A stretch of DNA of 64,000 nucleotides, from contig NZ_SCVC01000012.1 of the NCBI RefSeq assembly GCF_004297405.1, positions 124,001-188,000 of the forward strand. Direction: 5' to 3'. The stretch is from Reyranella sp. (GTDB lineage: Bacteria; Pseudomonadota; Alphaproteobacteria; Reyranellales; Reyranellaceae). The position numbers were made by a program, and so were the translations under genes. The notes below the pieces were generated by a model, which searched no databases, was not told the origin of the DNA, and saw only the letters and a list, made by a program, of their open reading frames with translations. Numbering within the stretch: position 1 is the stretch's first letter; each line of letters begins with the position of its first letter. Shown one piece after another: positions 17,971 to 26,433 of the stretch.

Positions 17971-18825
17971 ATGCAACAGGTCGCCACAGGCTACGGCCTG
18001 ATCGAGGGTCCCGTCTGGGATCCGGCCCAGGGCCTCTATTTCAGCGACGTCATCAACGGCGGGGTTTACCTGTTGGATCGCGCCGGCGCGGTGACCCAGG
18101 TCGTGCCAAAACGGCGTGGCATCGGCGGCATGGCACTGCATGAGAAGGGTGGGCTGGTCGTGGGCGGGCGCGACATCGCGCACGTCTCGCTGGCTAAGGA
18201 GGGCACGAAGACGCTGCTGGCGCTCGACGCCATCCCCGGCGCCACCGGCTTCAACGATCTCACGACCGACAAAGCTGGACGCATCTACGTGGGTTCGCTG
18301 GCCTTCAAGGTACTCGGCGGCGAAAGGCCGAAGCCTGGGCATCTGCACCTGATCGACGTGGATGGCTCGATGCGGACCGTGTCCGACGGCGTGCTGCTGA
18401 CCAATGGGTTGGGCTTCTCACCCGACGGGAAGCGCCTCTATCACAGCGACGCGCGTGCCGGGATCGTCCGTGTGTACGACGTGGTGGCAGATGGTGGCGT
18501 CGGGCCATGGCGGCAATTCGCCTCGATGGGCGACGGCGGCGTTCCCGACGGATTGAAGGTGGCAGGTGACGGTTCGGTCTGGGTCGCGGATGCCCATGGC
18601 GGCCGCGTCGCGGTCTTCGATGCCGACGGCGCCCATCGCCAGGATCTCCACGTGCCTCTGCCGATGGTCACCAGCGTCTGCTTTGGCGGCGATGACCTGC
18701 GCGACCTCTATGTCGTCACGGGTTCTCGTGGCGGCCCGAGCGAGAATTGCGGCAGCATCTTCCGGACGAGGGTCGACGTTGCGGGCTTGGCGCTGCCGCC
18801 AGCCAGGATTACGCTGGCGCCTTAA
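17971..18825 (+). CDS. SMP-30/gluconolactonase family beta-propeller hydrolase
   Basis: A 284-residue six-bladed propeller of the SMP-30/LRE family. The metal ligands fit the family: the N-terminal glutamate in GLIEGPVWD, the asparagine in TGFNDLTTDKAGRIYVG, and the aspartate in TNGLGFSPDGKRLYHSD and GVPDGLKV. Such enzymes open lactones with a divalent metal. The ATG at 17971 has a GGAGAGG site; the frame stays open further upstream but overlaps the monooxygenase. The adjacent monooxygenase makes a lactone substrate plausible. Confidence 0.9.
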   Translation: MQQVATGYGLIEGPVWDPAQGLYFSDVINGGVYLLDRAGAVTQVVPKRRGIGGMALHEKGGLVVGGRDIAHVSLAKEGTKTLLALDAIPGATGFNDLTTDKAGRIYVGSLAFKVLGGERPKPGHLHLIDVDGSMRTVSDGVLLTNGLGFSPDGKRLYHSDARAGIVRVYDVVADGGVGPWRQFASMGDGGVPDGLKVAGDGSVWVADAHGGRVAVFDADGAHRQDLHVPLPMVTSVCFGGDDLRDLYVVTGSRGGPSENCGSIFRTRVDVAGLALPPARITLAP

Positions 18826-18918
18826 CGGGAAATTCATCGGCTGCGTGCGTGCCGCGTTCTGGCTTTCTGCGAGAGCGCGGTGCTTCAATGACATTGGTTC
18901 GGATCGGGAGGGCGACCC

Positions 18919-19725
18919 ATGGTTGAAGCCTCGCGTCACGATGCATGGCAGGTGGGCGAAAGCTACGATGCCTATATGGGCAGGTGGAGCCGCAAGGTCG
19001 CACCTCGCTTCCTCGACTGGCTCGCTGCGCCGGAGGACCGCGACTGGCTGGATATCGGCTGCGGGACTGGGGCACTCTCGGCGGCCATTCTGGCGCAGTG
19101 CAAGCCCGCCAGCCTGTTGGCCATCGACCCTTCCGATGGTTTCGTCGATGCGGTCCGGGCAAGCATTACCGACAAGCGCGCCAGGTTCCGGGTGGGTGAC
19201 GCCCAGGCAGTGGAGGTGGAAACGGACAGCCGCGATATCGTCGTATCGGCGCTGGTGCTGAACTTCGTATCGGATCGGCGCAAAGCGCTTGCAGAGATGA
19301 AACGCATCGTGCGGCCCAACGGTACAATCGGTTTCTATGTCTGGGACTATCCCGGCGGTGGCGTGGAGTTTGTGCGGGCCTTCTGGCGTGCCGCGGTATC
19401 GCTCGATCCCGCGGCGCAGGACCTTACCGAAGACAAGCGCTTCCCTTTCTGCACGCCGGAAGGGTTGGCTGAGCTGGCGGCAGATGCCGGTCTCGGACTG
19501 GTGAGCTGCGCGCCGATCGAGGTGTCGACGGTCTTCAACGACTTCGACGACTACTGGCAGCCGTTCACCTTGGGCGCGGGACCAGCGCCGGGCTACTGTG
19601 TGAAGTTGGAGCCAGTCGCCCGGGAGAAGTTGAGGCAGAAACTGCAGGAAAGCGTCCCGCTGCGGGCCGATGGCGCGATCCCGTTCAAGGCGAGAGCCTG
19701 GGCGGTCAAGGCGGCCTTCGACTGA
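18919..19725 (+). CDS. Class I SAM-dependent methyltransferase
   Basis: A 268-residue methyltransferase with the Rossmann motif I LDIGCGTGALS (about residues 42-52), motif II LLAIDPSDGFVDAVR, and the VVSALVLNFVSDRRKALAEMKRIVRPNGTIGFYVWDYPG region that follows motif post-I. This is the methyltransferase type 11/25 fold, close to UbiE-like proteins, but the substrate cannot be read from sequence. A GGGAGGG site precedes the ATG. It lies 93 bp after the lactonase and may be expressed with it or from its own promoter. Confidence 0.88.
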   Translation: MVEASRHDAWQVGESYDAYMGRWSRKVAPRFLDWLAAPEDRDWLDIGCGTGALSAAILAQCKPASLLAIDPSDGFVDAVRASITDKRARFRVGDAQAVEVETDSRDIVVSALVLNFVSDRRKALAEMKRIVRPNGTIGFYVWDYPGGGVEFVRAFWRAAVSLDPAAQDLTEDKRFPFCTPEGLAELAADAGLGLVSCAPIEVSTVFNDFDDYWQPFTLGAGPAPGYCVKLEPVAREKLRQKLQESVPLRADGAIPFKARAWAVKAAFD

Positions 19726-19792
19726 GGTCCAAGGGGCAGGGGCGGTTCCACAGGTGTCGAAATTAAGGTTTGTGGACGGCGTTGCACATCGG

Positions 19793-19821
19793 TTGCAACG
19801 TGGGCCGGGATTGGCCATATC
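19793..19821 (+). promoter_or_regulatory. Possible sigma-70 promoter of the UPF0114 gene
   Basis: TTGCAA (19793-19798) and CATATC (19816-19821) are spaced by 17 bases, 40 bases ahead of the ATG at 19862. The match to the consensus hexamers is partial. The call rests on spacing and position only. Confidence 0.35.
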
Positions 19822-19861
19822 CGGTCCCCCGACTCACCTCCTTACTGACGGAATCCCCCCC

Positions 19862-20428
19862 ATGACGCCTGCCGAGGCCATTGAGACGCCCCGCGACCCA
19901 CGAAGCCTGCGTCCGATCCCGCGCCTGATCTTCGCTTCGCGATGGCTGCAGCTTCCACTCTATCTGGGCCTGATCGTCGCCCAGTGCGTCTATGTCTTTC
20001 TGTTCCTCAAGGAACTCGTTCACCTGGTACTGCACAGCCCCAGCGTCACCGAACAGCAGGCCATGCTGATCGTGCTGGGCCTGATCGACGTGGTGATGAT
20101 CTCCAACTTGCTGATCATGGTGATCGTCGGTGGCTACGAGACCTTCGTGTCGCGCATGCAGCTAAATCGCCATCCCGATCAGCCGGAGTGGCTGAGCCAT
20201 GTCAATGCCAGCGTGCTCAAGATCAAGCTCGCCATGGCAATCATCGGCATTTCCTCGATCCATCTGCTGCGGACGTTCATCGAGGCCGGCTCGCTCGGCA
20301 AGGCGGACTCGGCCTACACCGAGGCCGGCATCATGTGGCAGACCATCATCCACGGCCTGTTCATCCTGTCCGCCGTCGGTATTGCCTACGTCGACAAGCT
20401 GAGCCAGTCGCCCAACGGCAAACACTGA
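19862..20428 (+). CDS. UPF0114 / YqhA family membrane protein
   Basis: A 188-residue inner-membrane protein with three clear hydrophobic segments (about 30-55, 67-88 and 125-143, plus one near 158-175). It carries the family segments WLQLPLYLGLIVAQ, MISNLLIMVIVGGYETFVSR and HLLRTFIE. The family is of unknown function. The first ATG after the leader region is at 19862, with only a weak GACGGA site. The stop is within a hairpin shared with the convergent binding-protein gene. Confidence 0.9.
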   Translation: MTPAEAIETPRDPRSLRPIPRLIFASRWLQLPLYLGLIVAQCVYVFLFLKELVHLVLHSPSVTEQQAMLIVLGLIDVVMISNLLIMVIVGGYETFVSRMQLNRHPDQPEWLSHVNASVLKIKLAMAIIGISSIHLLRTFIEAGSLGKADSAYTEAGIMWQTIIHGLFILSAVGIAYVDKLSQSPNGKH

Positions 20429-20452
20429 GCGCTACTTGATCGTGTAGCGCTC
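20427..20452. terminator. Hairpin between two convergent genes
   Basis: GAGCGCTAC (20427-20435) and GTAGCGCTC (20444-20452) are exact complements around an 8-base loop. The hairpin spans both stop codons of the convergent UPF0114 and binding-protein genes. There is no T-run on either side, so Rho-independent action is uncertain. Confidence 0.5.
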
Positions 20453-21565
20453 GACGACCTTGGGCACGCGGCTCGTACCGTCGAAGCAGACGATTTCGGC
20501 TTCGTGGGCCATGTTGCCCTTGCCGTCCGACTTGTAAGTCGTGACCAGTCCCTTGTAGCTGTCACGACTGAGCGCGCCGCGGACGGCGCTTGGCGTGATG
20601 GACTGCTTGGCCTTCTTGAGGTCGGCGACGATCGTGCCCAGCATCCCAACGGCGTCGTATTGGGCGGCCGCGAAAGCGTCGGGCTCGGTCTTGAAAGCGA
20701 CGCGGTAGGCGTCGGTGAAAGCCTTCATCGGGCCGCTGGTCGCCGAGATCGGCGAGGCCGCGGTTTCGGCACACACGCTTTTCAGCTCGGCGGGGTCCAG
20801 CAAGGCCGCGGTGGCGGGCTGGTGCATCGCTGAACCAGCGACGACCGGTAGATCGGGGAAGAGCTGCCGCGCCTGCCGGACGGCCAATACCGTCGAGGCG
20901 GCATGCAGGTGCAGCACGATCACGTCGGCATTAGCGCCTTTGGCACGAGTGAGCGCTGCGGTCAGATCGTTGGCGGTCGGTGCCACGCTCTCTTCGAGGA
21001 CAGGCGGCGCCTTCAGATCGGTGAACGTCTTGGCAAGCTGCTCGCGGCCCGACTGGCCGTAGGCGGTGCTCTGGTAGATCACCGCGGGCCGCTTGGCGCC
21101 GAGCTTCTCGACCACGTAGCGGGCGTGAGCAACCTTCACAGTGGAGTCGCTCGGGAAGAAGCGGAAGAAGTAGGGGTTGCCCATTTCCGACAGCCGCGCC
21201 GTTCCGGAGACGGTCAGCAGGGGCACGCCGACGGTCTGCGCGAGCGGCATCAAAGCCAGCATCTGAGTGCCGAGGATCGGGCCGATGACGGCGGGCGGCG
21301 GCGTGCGGCCGACGGCCCGTTCCCAGGCCGTCACAGCGGCTTCGGGGGTCGCCTGCGTATCGAGCACGCGCGTCTCGATCTTGACGTCGCGGATCTGGCG
21401 CTCGGCCAGGATCGCGCCGTTCCGTTGGCTCGTACCTTCCAGCGCCACGAAGCCCGTGAGCGGCACGAGCACGGGCAGCGAAACGTCGGTCTTTTGCGCC
21501 GCAGCCGGAGCTGCGAGCGCAAAAGACACGAGTGCCGCGGCTACTGCGCCGCGCCGCCGGCCCAT
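20432..21565 (-). CDS. Periplasmic binding protein of branched-chain amino acid type
   Basis: A 377-residue ABC-type periplasmic binding protein (LivJ/type I fold) with a signal peptide ending near AAPAAAQ. The typical opening LPVLVPLTGFVALEGTSQRNGAILA is followed by the VIGPILGTQMLALMPLAQTVGVPLLT and AVIYQSTAYGQSGREQL segments. The ATG at 21565 lies inside the end of the gamma-glutamyltransferase gene (25-bp overlap), so translation is coupled. No permease or ATPase gene is nearby; it may serve a distant transporter. The adjacent enzyme suggests an amino acid or gamma-glutamyl compound as ligand (inference). Confidence 0.88.
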   Translation of the reverse strand: MGRRRGAVAAALVSFALAAPAAAQKTDVSLPVLVPLTGFVALEGTSQRNGAILAERQIRDVKIETRVLDTQATPEAAVTAWERAVGRTPPPAVIGPILGTQMLALMPLAQTVGVPLLTVSGTARLSEMGNPYFFRFFPSDSTVKVAHARYVVEKLGAKRPAVIYQSTAYGQSGREQLAKTFTDLKAPPVLEESVAPTANDLTAALTRAKGANADVIVLHLHAASTVLAVRQARQLFPDLPVVAGSAMHQPATAALLDPAELKSVCAETAASPISATSGPMKAFTDAYRVAFKTEPDAFAAAQYDAVGMLGTIVADLKKAKQSITPSAVRGALSRDSYKGLVTTYKSDGKGNMAHEAEIVCFDGTSRVPKVVERYTIK

Positions 21566-23097
21566 GGCGACATGACCTCGTTCATACCCGTCAGTTCGCC
21601 GGTCTTGGGATCGCGCACGATGCAGGACGGGTTGGCAAAGCCCAGAGGCGAGACCGGATTGTCGACTTCGACCATCGGCAGCTTGGCCGCAATCGCCTTC
21701 TTCACCGCATCCGGTAGGTCGCGATTGACCCGGATCGGGCCGACGCCGGAAACGTCGATACGCGGCTGATGGAAGGCCGCTTCGACGTCCAGGCCGCGAT
21801 CGACCATCATCAACGAAAGCTGCGTCACAGCCGGCACGATGCGCCGGCCGCCCGAAGCGCCGATGCAGAACCACGGCTTGCCGTCTTTCGCCACGACCAC
21901 CGGGCAGATGTTGCAAAGCGGCTTCTTGCCCGGCGCGATCGAGTTCGGCCGATTCGGTTCCGGGTCGAACCACAGCATGCCGTTGTTCATGGTGATGCCG
22001 GTCTTGGGCAGCATCACGCACGAGCCGAACAGCGACATCAATGTCTGCGTCAGCGCCACCATGTTGCCTTCGGAGTCGGCGGCGCAGAAATGCGTGGTGC
22101 AGGTGTTGGTCGGCTTGTCACCCAGGGTCTTCAGGCGCTCGTCGTAAGCCTTGTGCATGCCTTCGGCGATGGCGGCGAAGAACGCCGCATCGGGTGCGCC
22201 CTTGCCCTTGGTTCCGGCGCCCGCAAGTTCGATGGTCCGGCGCAAGGTCGGGCCTGCCGTGAGGCCGCCCGCGACATTGATCGTCACGCCATTGTGCTCG
22301 AACGACAGCGGCTCGACGATCTTCGCCTCGAAGGACTTGAGATCGTCGTAGGAGATGGTGGAGCCGCCGGCCTGCAGGTCGGCCGCGATATCGCGCGCCA
22401 GGCTGCCTTCGTAGAATTCACGCGGGCCACCCTCGGCCAGCCGCCGCATCGTCTCGCCGAGATTGCCGAGCTTGATGAAGCGTTGCGTGCCGGCCCAGTC
22501 GTGGGCGGGGACGCGGCCGTCGTCGCAGAGGTAGTTTTCGCGCGAGGCCGGGAACTTGGCGAGGTTCTTGGCGCCGTTGGCGATCATCACCTGCATGTAC
22601 CAGTCGAGTTCCATGCCGCGCTGGGCAAGCTCGACGCCGGGCTGCAACACGTCCTTCCATTTGAGCGAGCCGAAACGCTCCAGCGCCTTGGCGAGGCCCG
22701 CGACCATGCCGGGCACGGCGATCGAGTGATAGCCGACCTCGTTGCGCTGCTCCTCGATGTCGGGCCACGCGAAGGGGTTAGCGGGGCCGGGGCCCACGAT
22801 CTTGTAGACCGACGGATCGAGCTTCTTGGCCGAGACCGGGCCATAGTCGATCGTCCAGGCGCGGCCTTCCTTGGCACTCCAGATCGTCATGAAGCCGACA
22901 CCACCGATGCCGCTCATCCAGGGTTCGAGTGCGCCGATGGCCATGCCGGTGGCGACGGCCGCGTCGATGGCATTGCCACCCTTGCGCAGGATCGCGGCGC
23001 CGACTTCGGCCGCCTTCACGTTCTGTGCAACGACCACGCCCTTGCCGCGAACCGCGTGCTTGGTGAATTTCAACTGCCGTGTCAGCGATTCGCTCAT
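21541..23097 (-). CDS. Gamma-glutamyltransferase family protein
   Basis: A 518-residue Ntn-hydrolase of the gamma-glutamyltransferase family, made as a precursor that cuts itself before the catalytic threonine. That residue is the first Thr of CTTHFCAAD, about residue 334, in the expected place; the EGNMVALTQTL segment follows. The glycine-rich loop GIGGVGFM and the ASGGRRI region match the family. There is no obvious signal peptide, so the enzyme may be cytoplasmic. ATG at 23097 with a GGAGCG site is preferred over a TTG six bases upstream. Members of this branch may act on other gamma-glutamyl amides or cephalosporins. Confidence 0.92.
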   Translation of the reverse strand: MSESLTRQLKFTKHAVRGKGVVVAQNVKAAEVGAAILRKGGNAIDAAVATGMAIGALEPWMSGIGGVGFMTIWSAKEGRAWTIDYGPVSAKKLDPSVYKIVGPGPANPFAWPDIEEQRNEVGYHSIAVPGMVAGLAKALERFGSLKWKDVLQPGVELAQRGMELDWYMQVMIANGAKNLAKFPASRENYLCDDGRVPAHDWAGTQRFIKLGNLGETMRRLAEGGPREFYEGSLARDIAADLQAGGSTISYDDLKSFEAKIVEPLSFEHNGVTINVAGGLTAGPTLRRTIELAGAGTKGKGAPDAAFFAAIAEGMHKAYDERLKTLGDKPTNTCTTHFCAADSEGNMVALTQTLMSLFGSCVMLPKTGITMNNGMLWFDPEPNRPNSIAPGKKPLCNICPVVVAKDGKPWFCIGASGGRRIVPAVTQLSLMMVDRGLDVEAAFHQPRIDVSGVGPIRVNRDLPDAVKKAIAAKLPMVEVDNPVSPLGFANPSCIVRDPKTGELTGMNEVMSPWAGGAAQ

Positions 23098-23188
23098 CAA
23101 CAACGCTCCCCGAATGGAGGCGGGACTTTAGCTGGACCGCTTTTGGCCACAAAGCCTGTTAGACTGCAGGGCGGACCGGCGAGAAAGA

Positions 23189-23740
23189 GTGCAGGTGGCG
23201 GACCTCAACCAGATCGACCTGCAGGCGCTCGCCAGAGGCGACAAGCGTAGCTGGGACGCTTTTGTCGGCGCCGCCGCGCCGCTGATCAACGCCATGGTGC
23301 GCCGCGCACTCGCTCCCCATGGGCTGGGCGAGGACGATGTCATGGACGCCGCCCAGGACGTCTTCGTCCGGCTTTGCGCCCAGGATTTCCGGCTGCTCAA
23401 GACCTACGATCCAGCCCGCGCCGGATTGTCCACATGGCTGGCTGTGGTGGCCCGGTCGGCTGCCATCGACCATGCCCGCCGTCGGCGTCGCCCCACCCAG
23501 CCAATCGACGAGGTTCCCGAAGCCGCCCTGGGCGTCGAGGATCGCCATGTCGAAAAACTCAAGATTCCTCAAGGACTTCTAACCGAACGCCAGACCCTGA
23601 TCCTGAAATATCTCTACGACGAGGAGCGCGAGGTCGCCGACATTGCGCAGCTTCTGAAGGTCGACCCCCAGACGGTCCGCAGCACGCAGCATAGGGCTTT
23701 GGTCCGGTTGCGCGCATATTTCCGCGAAGGGACTGGATAG
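23189..23740 (+). CDS. ECF-type RNA polymerase sigma factor
   Basis: A 183-residue sigma-70 family factor. Region 2 covers about residues 23-90, with the DVMDAAQDVFVRL core-binding helix and the STWLAVVARSAAIDHARRRRR promoter-melting part. Region 4 covers about 125-175, with ILKYLYDEEREVADIAQLLKVDPQTVRSTQHRALVRLR as the helix-turn-helix. The start is GTG at 23189 (another GTG at 23195). Fifty bases downstream begins a one-helix membrane protein that is probably its anti-sigma factor, and the whole set up to 27513 is in one direction. Confidence 0.92.
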   Translation: MQVADLNQIDLQALARGDKRSWDAFVGAAAPLINAMVRRALAPHGLGEDDVMDAAQDVFVRLCAQDFRLLKTYDPARAGLSTWLAVVARSAAIDHARRRRRPTQPIDEVPEAALGVEDRHVEKLKIPQGLLTERQTLILKYLYDEEREVADIAQLLKVDPQTVRSTQHRALVRLRAYFREGTG

Positions 23741-23790
23741 GCCGGGGATGAAACGGGATTTTCTAACGTATTCTGAGGCAGGAGAGCGCG

Positions 23791-24315
23791 ATGAGCCCGC
23801 AACGTAACGACCTGTCCGCGAGCGACAAGGAGCTGTGGCAAAGCCTTGCCATCGGCGTCGCTGAGCCGCGGCCGGTCGATGCCATGGACTTCGCCGCCTG
23901 GATCGAAGGTCGGCTGGGCGAGGCCGAGGCTGCCCAAATCGAGGCGTCGGTGGCAGCTGATCCCGAAATGCGGCGGGCAGCGCTCGATATTGCCGATGTC
24001 CTGGGCAAACCCTTACCAGCAGCGCCTGAGCGTATGGCCGTCCGGGCGCGCGCGCTTGTCGGTTTCGAGGCCGAGCGCAAGGCCGCCCGGGGTTCCCTGA
24101 GCGGGTGGTTGAACTGGATGACACCGTTGGCGGTGCGGCCGGCGATCGTGACGATGGCGGCCATCGTCATCGCGGCTGGCGGCTTCACGATGGGCGGCGG
24201 ACTCGGCGCGTCGTTCGCGCAGCAGCAATACGGTGCGAGCGGCATCCAAAAGGCCAGCTCGACGTCCGAAGTCTCCAGCGACATCAACGAATTCTTCGCA
24301 TCCGACGGGATCTGA
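23791..24315 (+). CDS. Probable anti-sigma factor, single-pass membrane protein
   Basis: A 174-residue protein with an N-terminal cytoplasmic part of about 105 residues, a transmembrane helix (about 113-140, AIVTMAAIVIAAGGFTMGGG) and a short periplasmic tail. The cytoplasmic part has a zinc-less anti-sigma-like helix pattern (DFAAWIEGRLGEAEAAQIEASVAADPEM), which resembles the acidic WL-GxL pattern of anti-sigma domains. The call rests on this and on position after the sigma gene; no ZAS motif (HxxxCxxC) is present. The next gene starts 1 bp after the stop. Confidence 0.7.
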   Translation: MSPQRNDLSASDKELWQSLAIGVAEPRPVDAMDFAAWIEGRLGEAEAAQIEASVAADPEMRRAALDIADVLGKPLPAAPERMAVRARALVGFEAERKAARGSLSGWLNWMTPLAVRPAIVTMAAIVIAAGGFTMGGGLGASFAQQQYGASGIQKASSTSEVSSDINEFFASDGI

Positions 24316-24316
24316 C

Positions 24317-24853
24317 ATGAGCTCGCGCCTGCTCCAGCTCCTGCTGATCTTCTCGCTGCTGCTGAACAGCTTCGTCATCGCGGGCTTCGTCTATCGAAGC
24401 TGGATCGTGCCGCCGCCGGAAGCGATGGCGCTGCCACCGCCGCCTCCACCACCACCGGGAGGAACACCGGCAGTCGCGCCGCGACCAGGCCCTGTCGAGG
24501 TCATGACGCGCGAGCTAAATCTCGATGAAGGCCAGCGTGAGGCGCTTCGGGGCTTGATCGACCAACACGCCGCCAAACGCCGCGAACGCTTGCAGGAAAT
24601 CCATCGGGACCGCGAGCGAGTCGCCGCCGAAATGCGCCGCCCGCAGCCGGACTTCGCGAAGGTTGAAGGGCTGATCGACCATGTGAGCGAGCTGCGCAGC
24701 GAATTGATCAAGGAGAACCTGCGCACGCTTGCCTTGTTCGAGCCGAAGCTGCGCCCCGAACAACGCGAGCGCATGTATGTCATCTTCGCCGACCGCTTCG
24801 CCGGCGTGCCGCAGCGTCCGCGCGAGCCGGCGTCACCGCGTCCGCCCCAGTAA
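24317..24853 (+). CDS. Spy/CpxP-like periplasmic heavy-metal-resistance domain protein
   Basis: A 178-residue membrane-anchored protein. Residues 6-25 form a hydrophobic segment, followed by a proline run (about 38-46). Residues 65-150 form a helical LTxxQ-type domain: ELNLDEGQREALRGLIDQHAAKRRERLQEI, then a second helix pair ending in LFEPKLRPEQRERM. This is the layout of the periplasmic heavy-metal resistance (CnrX/ZraP-like) and Spy families, which sense metals or act as chaperones. Its place behind the anti-sigma gene suggests a sensor in the sigma circuit, as CnrX is for CnrH (inference). Confidence 0.72.
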   Translation: MSSRLLQLLLIFSLLLNSFVIAGFVYRSWIVPPPEAMALPPPPPPPPGGTPAVAPRPGPVEVMTRELNLDEGQREALRGLIDQHAAKRRERLQEIHRDRERVAAEMRRPQPDFAKVEGLIDHVSELRSELIKENLRTLALFEPKLRPEQRERMYVIFADRFAGVPQRPREPASPRPPQ

Positions 24854-24866
24854 CAGGAGGCACCGC

Positions 24867-26423
24867 ATGGCCGTCCATCTTGGTCGTCGTGGGTTCGTGG
24901 GCGGCATTGCCGCCCTCTCCACCGGTCTGTGGTCGGCATCACCGCTTCGTGCAGCGGCGGCGATGGACTTCGACGAAGCGCGGCATCTGCTGTCGCGCAC
25001 GTCGTTTGGCGCCACGCCGGCTGAGATCCACGCCTTTGAGCAATTCGACTACGCCGTTGCCGTCGACCGTTTGCTCGGCAATGTCCGGCGCACGGCCGGG
25101 ACGCCGGCCCCGGAGTGGCTGAATCAGGGACCGGCCGAGGTTCGCCGCCAACAGCAAGCCGCCGAGGCGCAGCGCAAGGACGGTGTCGACGGCAAGAAGC
25201 TCGAGATCGTGCGGCCAATCCAGGAGCAGGGACGCGAACTCAAGAACTGGTGGATCGAGGAAATGCTCGCCACCGACCAGCCGCTGGTCGAGCGCATGGT
25301 GCTGTTCTGGCACAACCATTTCACCTCCTCGATGCTGAAGGTGCGCTACGCGCCCGCCCTGTTCCGGCAGAACGCCCTGTTCCGTCGTGAGGCGCTGGGC
25401 AACTACGCGACCCTCCTGAAGGAGGTGGCGCGCGATCCGGCGATGCTGATCTACCTCGACGGCATGCGCTCGGTGGCGCGGCAGCCCAACGAGAATTTTG
25501 CGCGCGAGCTTCTGGAACTCTTCACCCTGGGCGAGGGCCACTACACCGAGGCCGATATCAAGGCTGCGGCGCGCGCCTTCACCGGCTGGTCGGTGAATCG
25601 CGAGACCGGACAGTTCGTCGAGCGCCCCGGCCAGCACGACGATGGCGAAAAGACCTTCCTCGGCAAGACCGGCCGCTTCGGCGGCGAGGAGATCTTGGCG
25701 ATCCTGCTCGCGCACCCGCGGACGGCCGAAACCATTGTCCAGAAGATGTGGCTGGAATTCGTGTCGCTGAAGCCCGACCCCGCCGAGGTCAAGCGGCTGG
25801 CGGCCGACTTCCGCCGCGGTGGCTACGAGATCAAGCCGTTGGTGCGCGCGATGCTGCTGTCTCCGGCGTTCCGTGATCCGGCCAACCGTGGCGCCCTGAT
25901 CAAGTCGCCGATCGACTTGATCGTGGGGAGCGTCCATGTGCTGGGCCTGCCGGTGCCGGAGAAGACTGGTCTGGTGCGCATGCTGCAGGGGCTGGGGCAG
26001 GTGCCATTCGACCCCCCCAATGTGAAGGGCTGGCTGGGCGGTGAAAGCTGGATCACCACCTATACCCTGCTGCTCCGCCAGCAGTTCCTGCGCCGTATGA
26101 TCGAAGCCACGACGGTGGCGTCGATGGAGGGCGGCATGATGATGGCGCAGCGACCCAATCGCCGCGCCGATCGCAAACAGCAGCTCCCCGCCGATGACAG
26201 CACTATGCAGATGCAAATGGCCGAGCGCCGGCCGGTCGAGGGTCGGAGCCTGCGCAATGCCGGCGTCGAAGTGCGACTCGGCCCCACCCTGAGCGGCGTC
26301 GACAGTGCTGCGCTCGTGCGTACGCTGTTGCCACGTCAGCCGATCGATTCGGTCGATATCTCCGGCACGCCGGGCGTTGCCGTTGCCTCGGCAATGCTCG
26401 ACACGGCCTATCAGCTCAAGTGA
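24867..26423 (+). CDS. DUF1800 domain protein with twin-arginine-like leader
   Basis: A 518-residue protein of the DUF1800 family. The N-terminus GRRGFVGGIAALSTGLW reads as a twin-arginine leader, with cleavage near LRAAAA. The family signatures are visible: the HLLSRTSFG start, MVLFWHNHFTSS near 145, NENFARELLELFTLGEGHYTEADIKAAARAFTGW near 211-244, and PPNVKGWLGGESWI near 377. AGGAGG lies 6 bases before the ATG at 24867. DUF1800 and DUF1501 proteins nearly always occur as neighbours; their joint function is unknown. A Met/Gln-rich stretch (QMQMAERR) near residue 450 is unusual. Confidence 0.92.
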   Translation: MAVHLGRRGFVGGIAALSTGLWSASPLRAAAAMDFDEARHLLSRTSFGATPAEIHAFEQFDYAVAVDRLLGNVRRTAGTPAPEWLNQGPAEVRRQQQAAEAQRKDGVDGKKLEIVRPIQEQGRELKNWWIEEMLATDQPLVERMVLFWHNHFTSSMLKVRYAPALFRQNALFRREALGNYATLLKEVARDPAMLIYLDGMRSVARQPNENFARELLELFTLGEGHYTEADIKAAARAFTGWSVNRETGQFVERPGQHDDGEKTFLGKTGRFGGEEILAILLAHPRTAETIVQKMWLEFVSLKPDPAEVKRLAADFRRGGYEIKPLVRAMLLSPAFRDPANRGALIKSPIDLIVGSVHVLGLPVPEKTGLVRMLQGLGQVPFDPPNVKGWLGGESWITTYTLLLRQQFLRRMIEATTVASMEGGMMMAQRPNRRADRKQQLPADDSTMQMQMAERRPVEGRSLRNAGVEVRLGPTLSGVDSAALVRTLLPRQPIDSVDISGTPGVAVASAMLDTAYQLK

Positions 26424-26433
26424 GGAGGGGACG

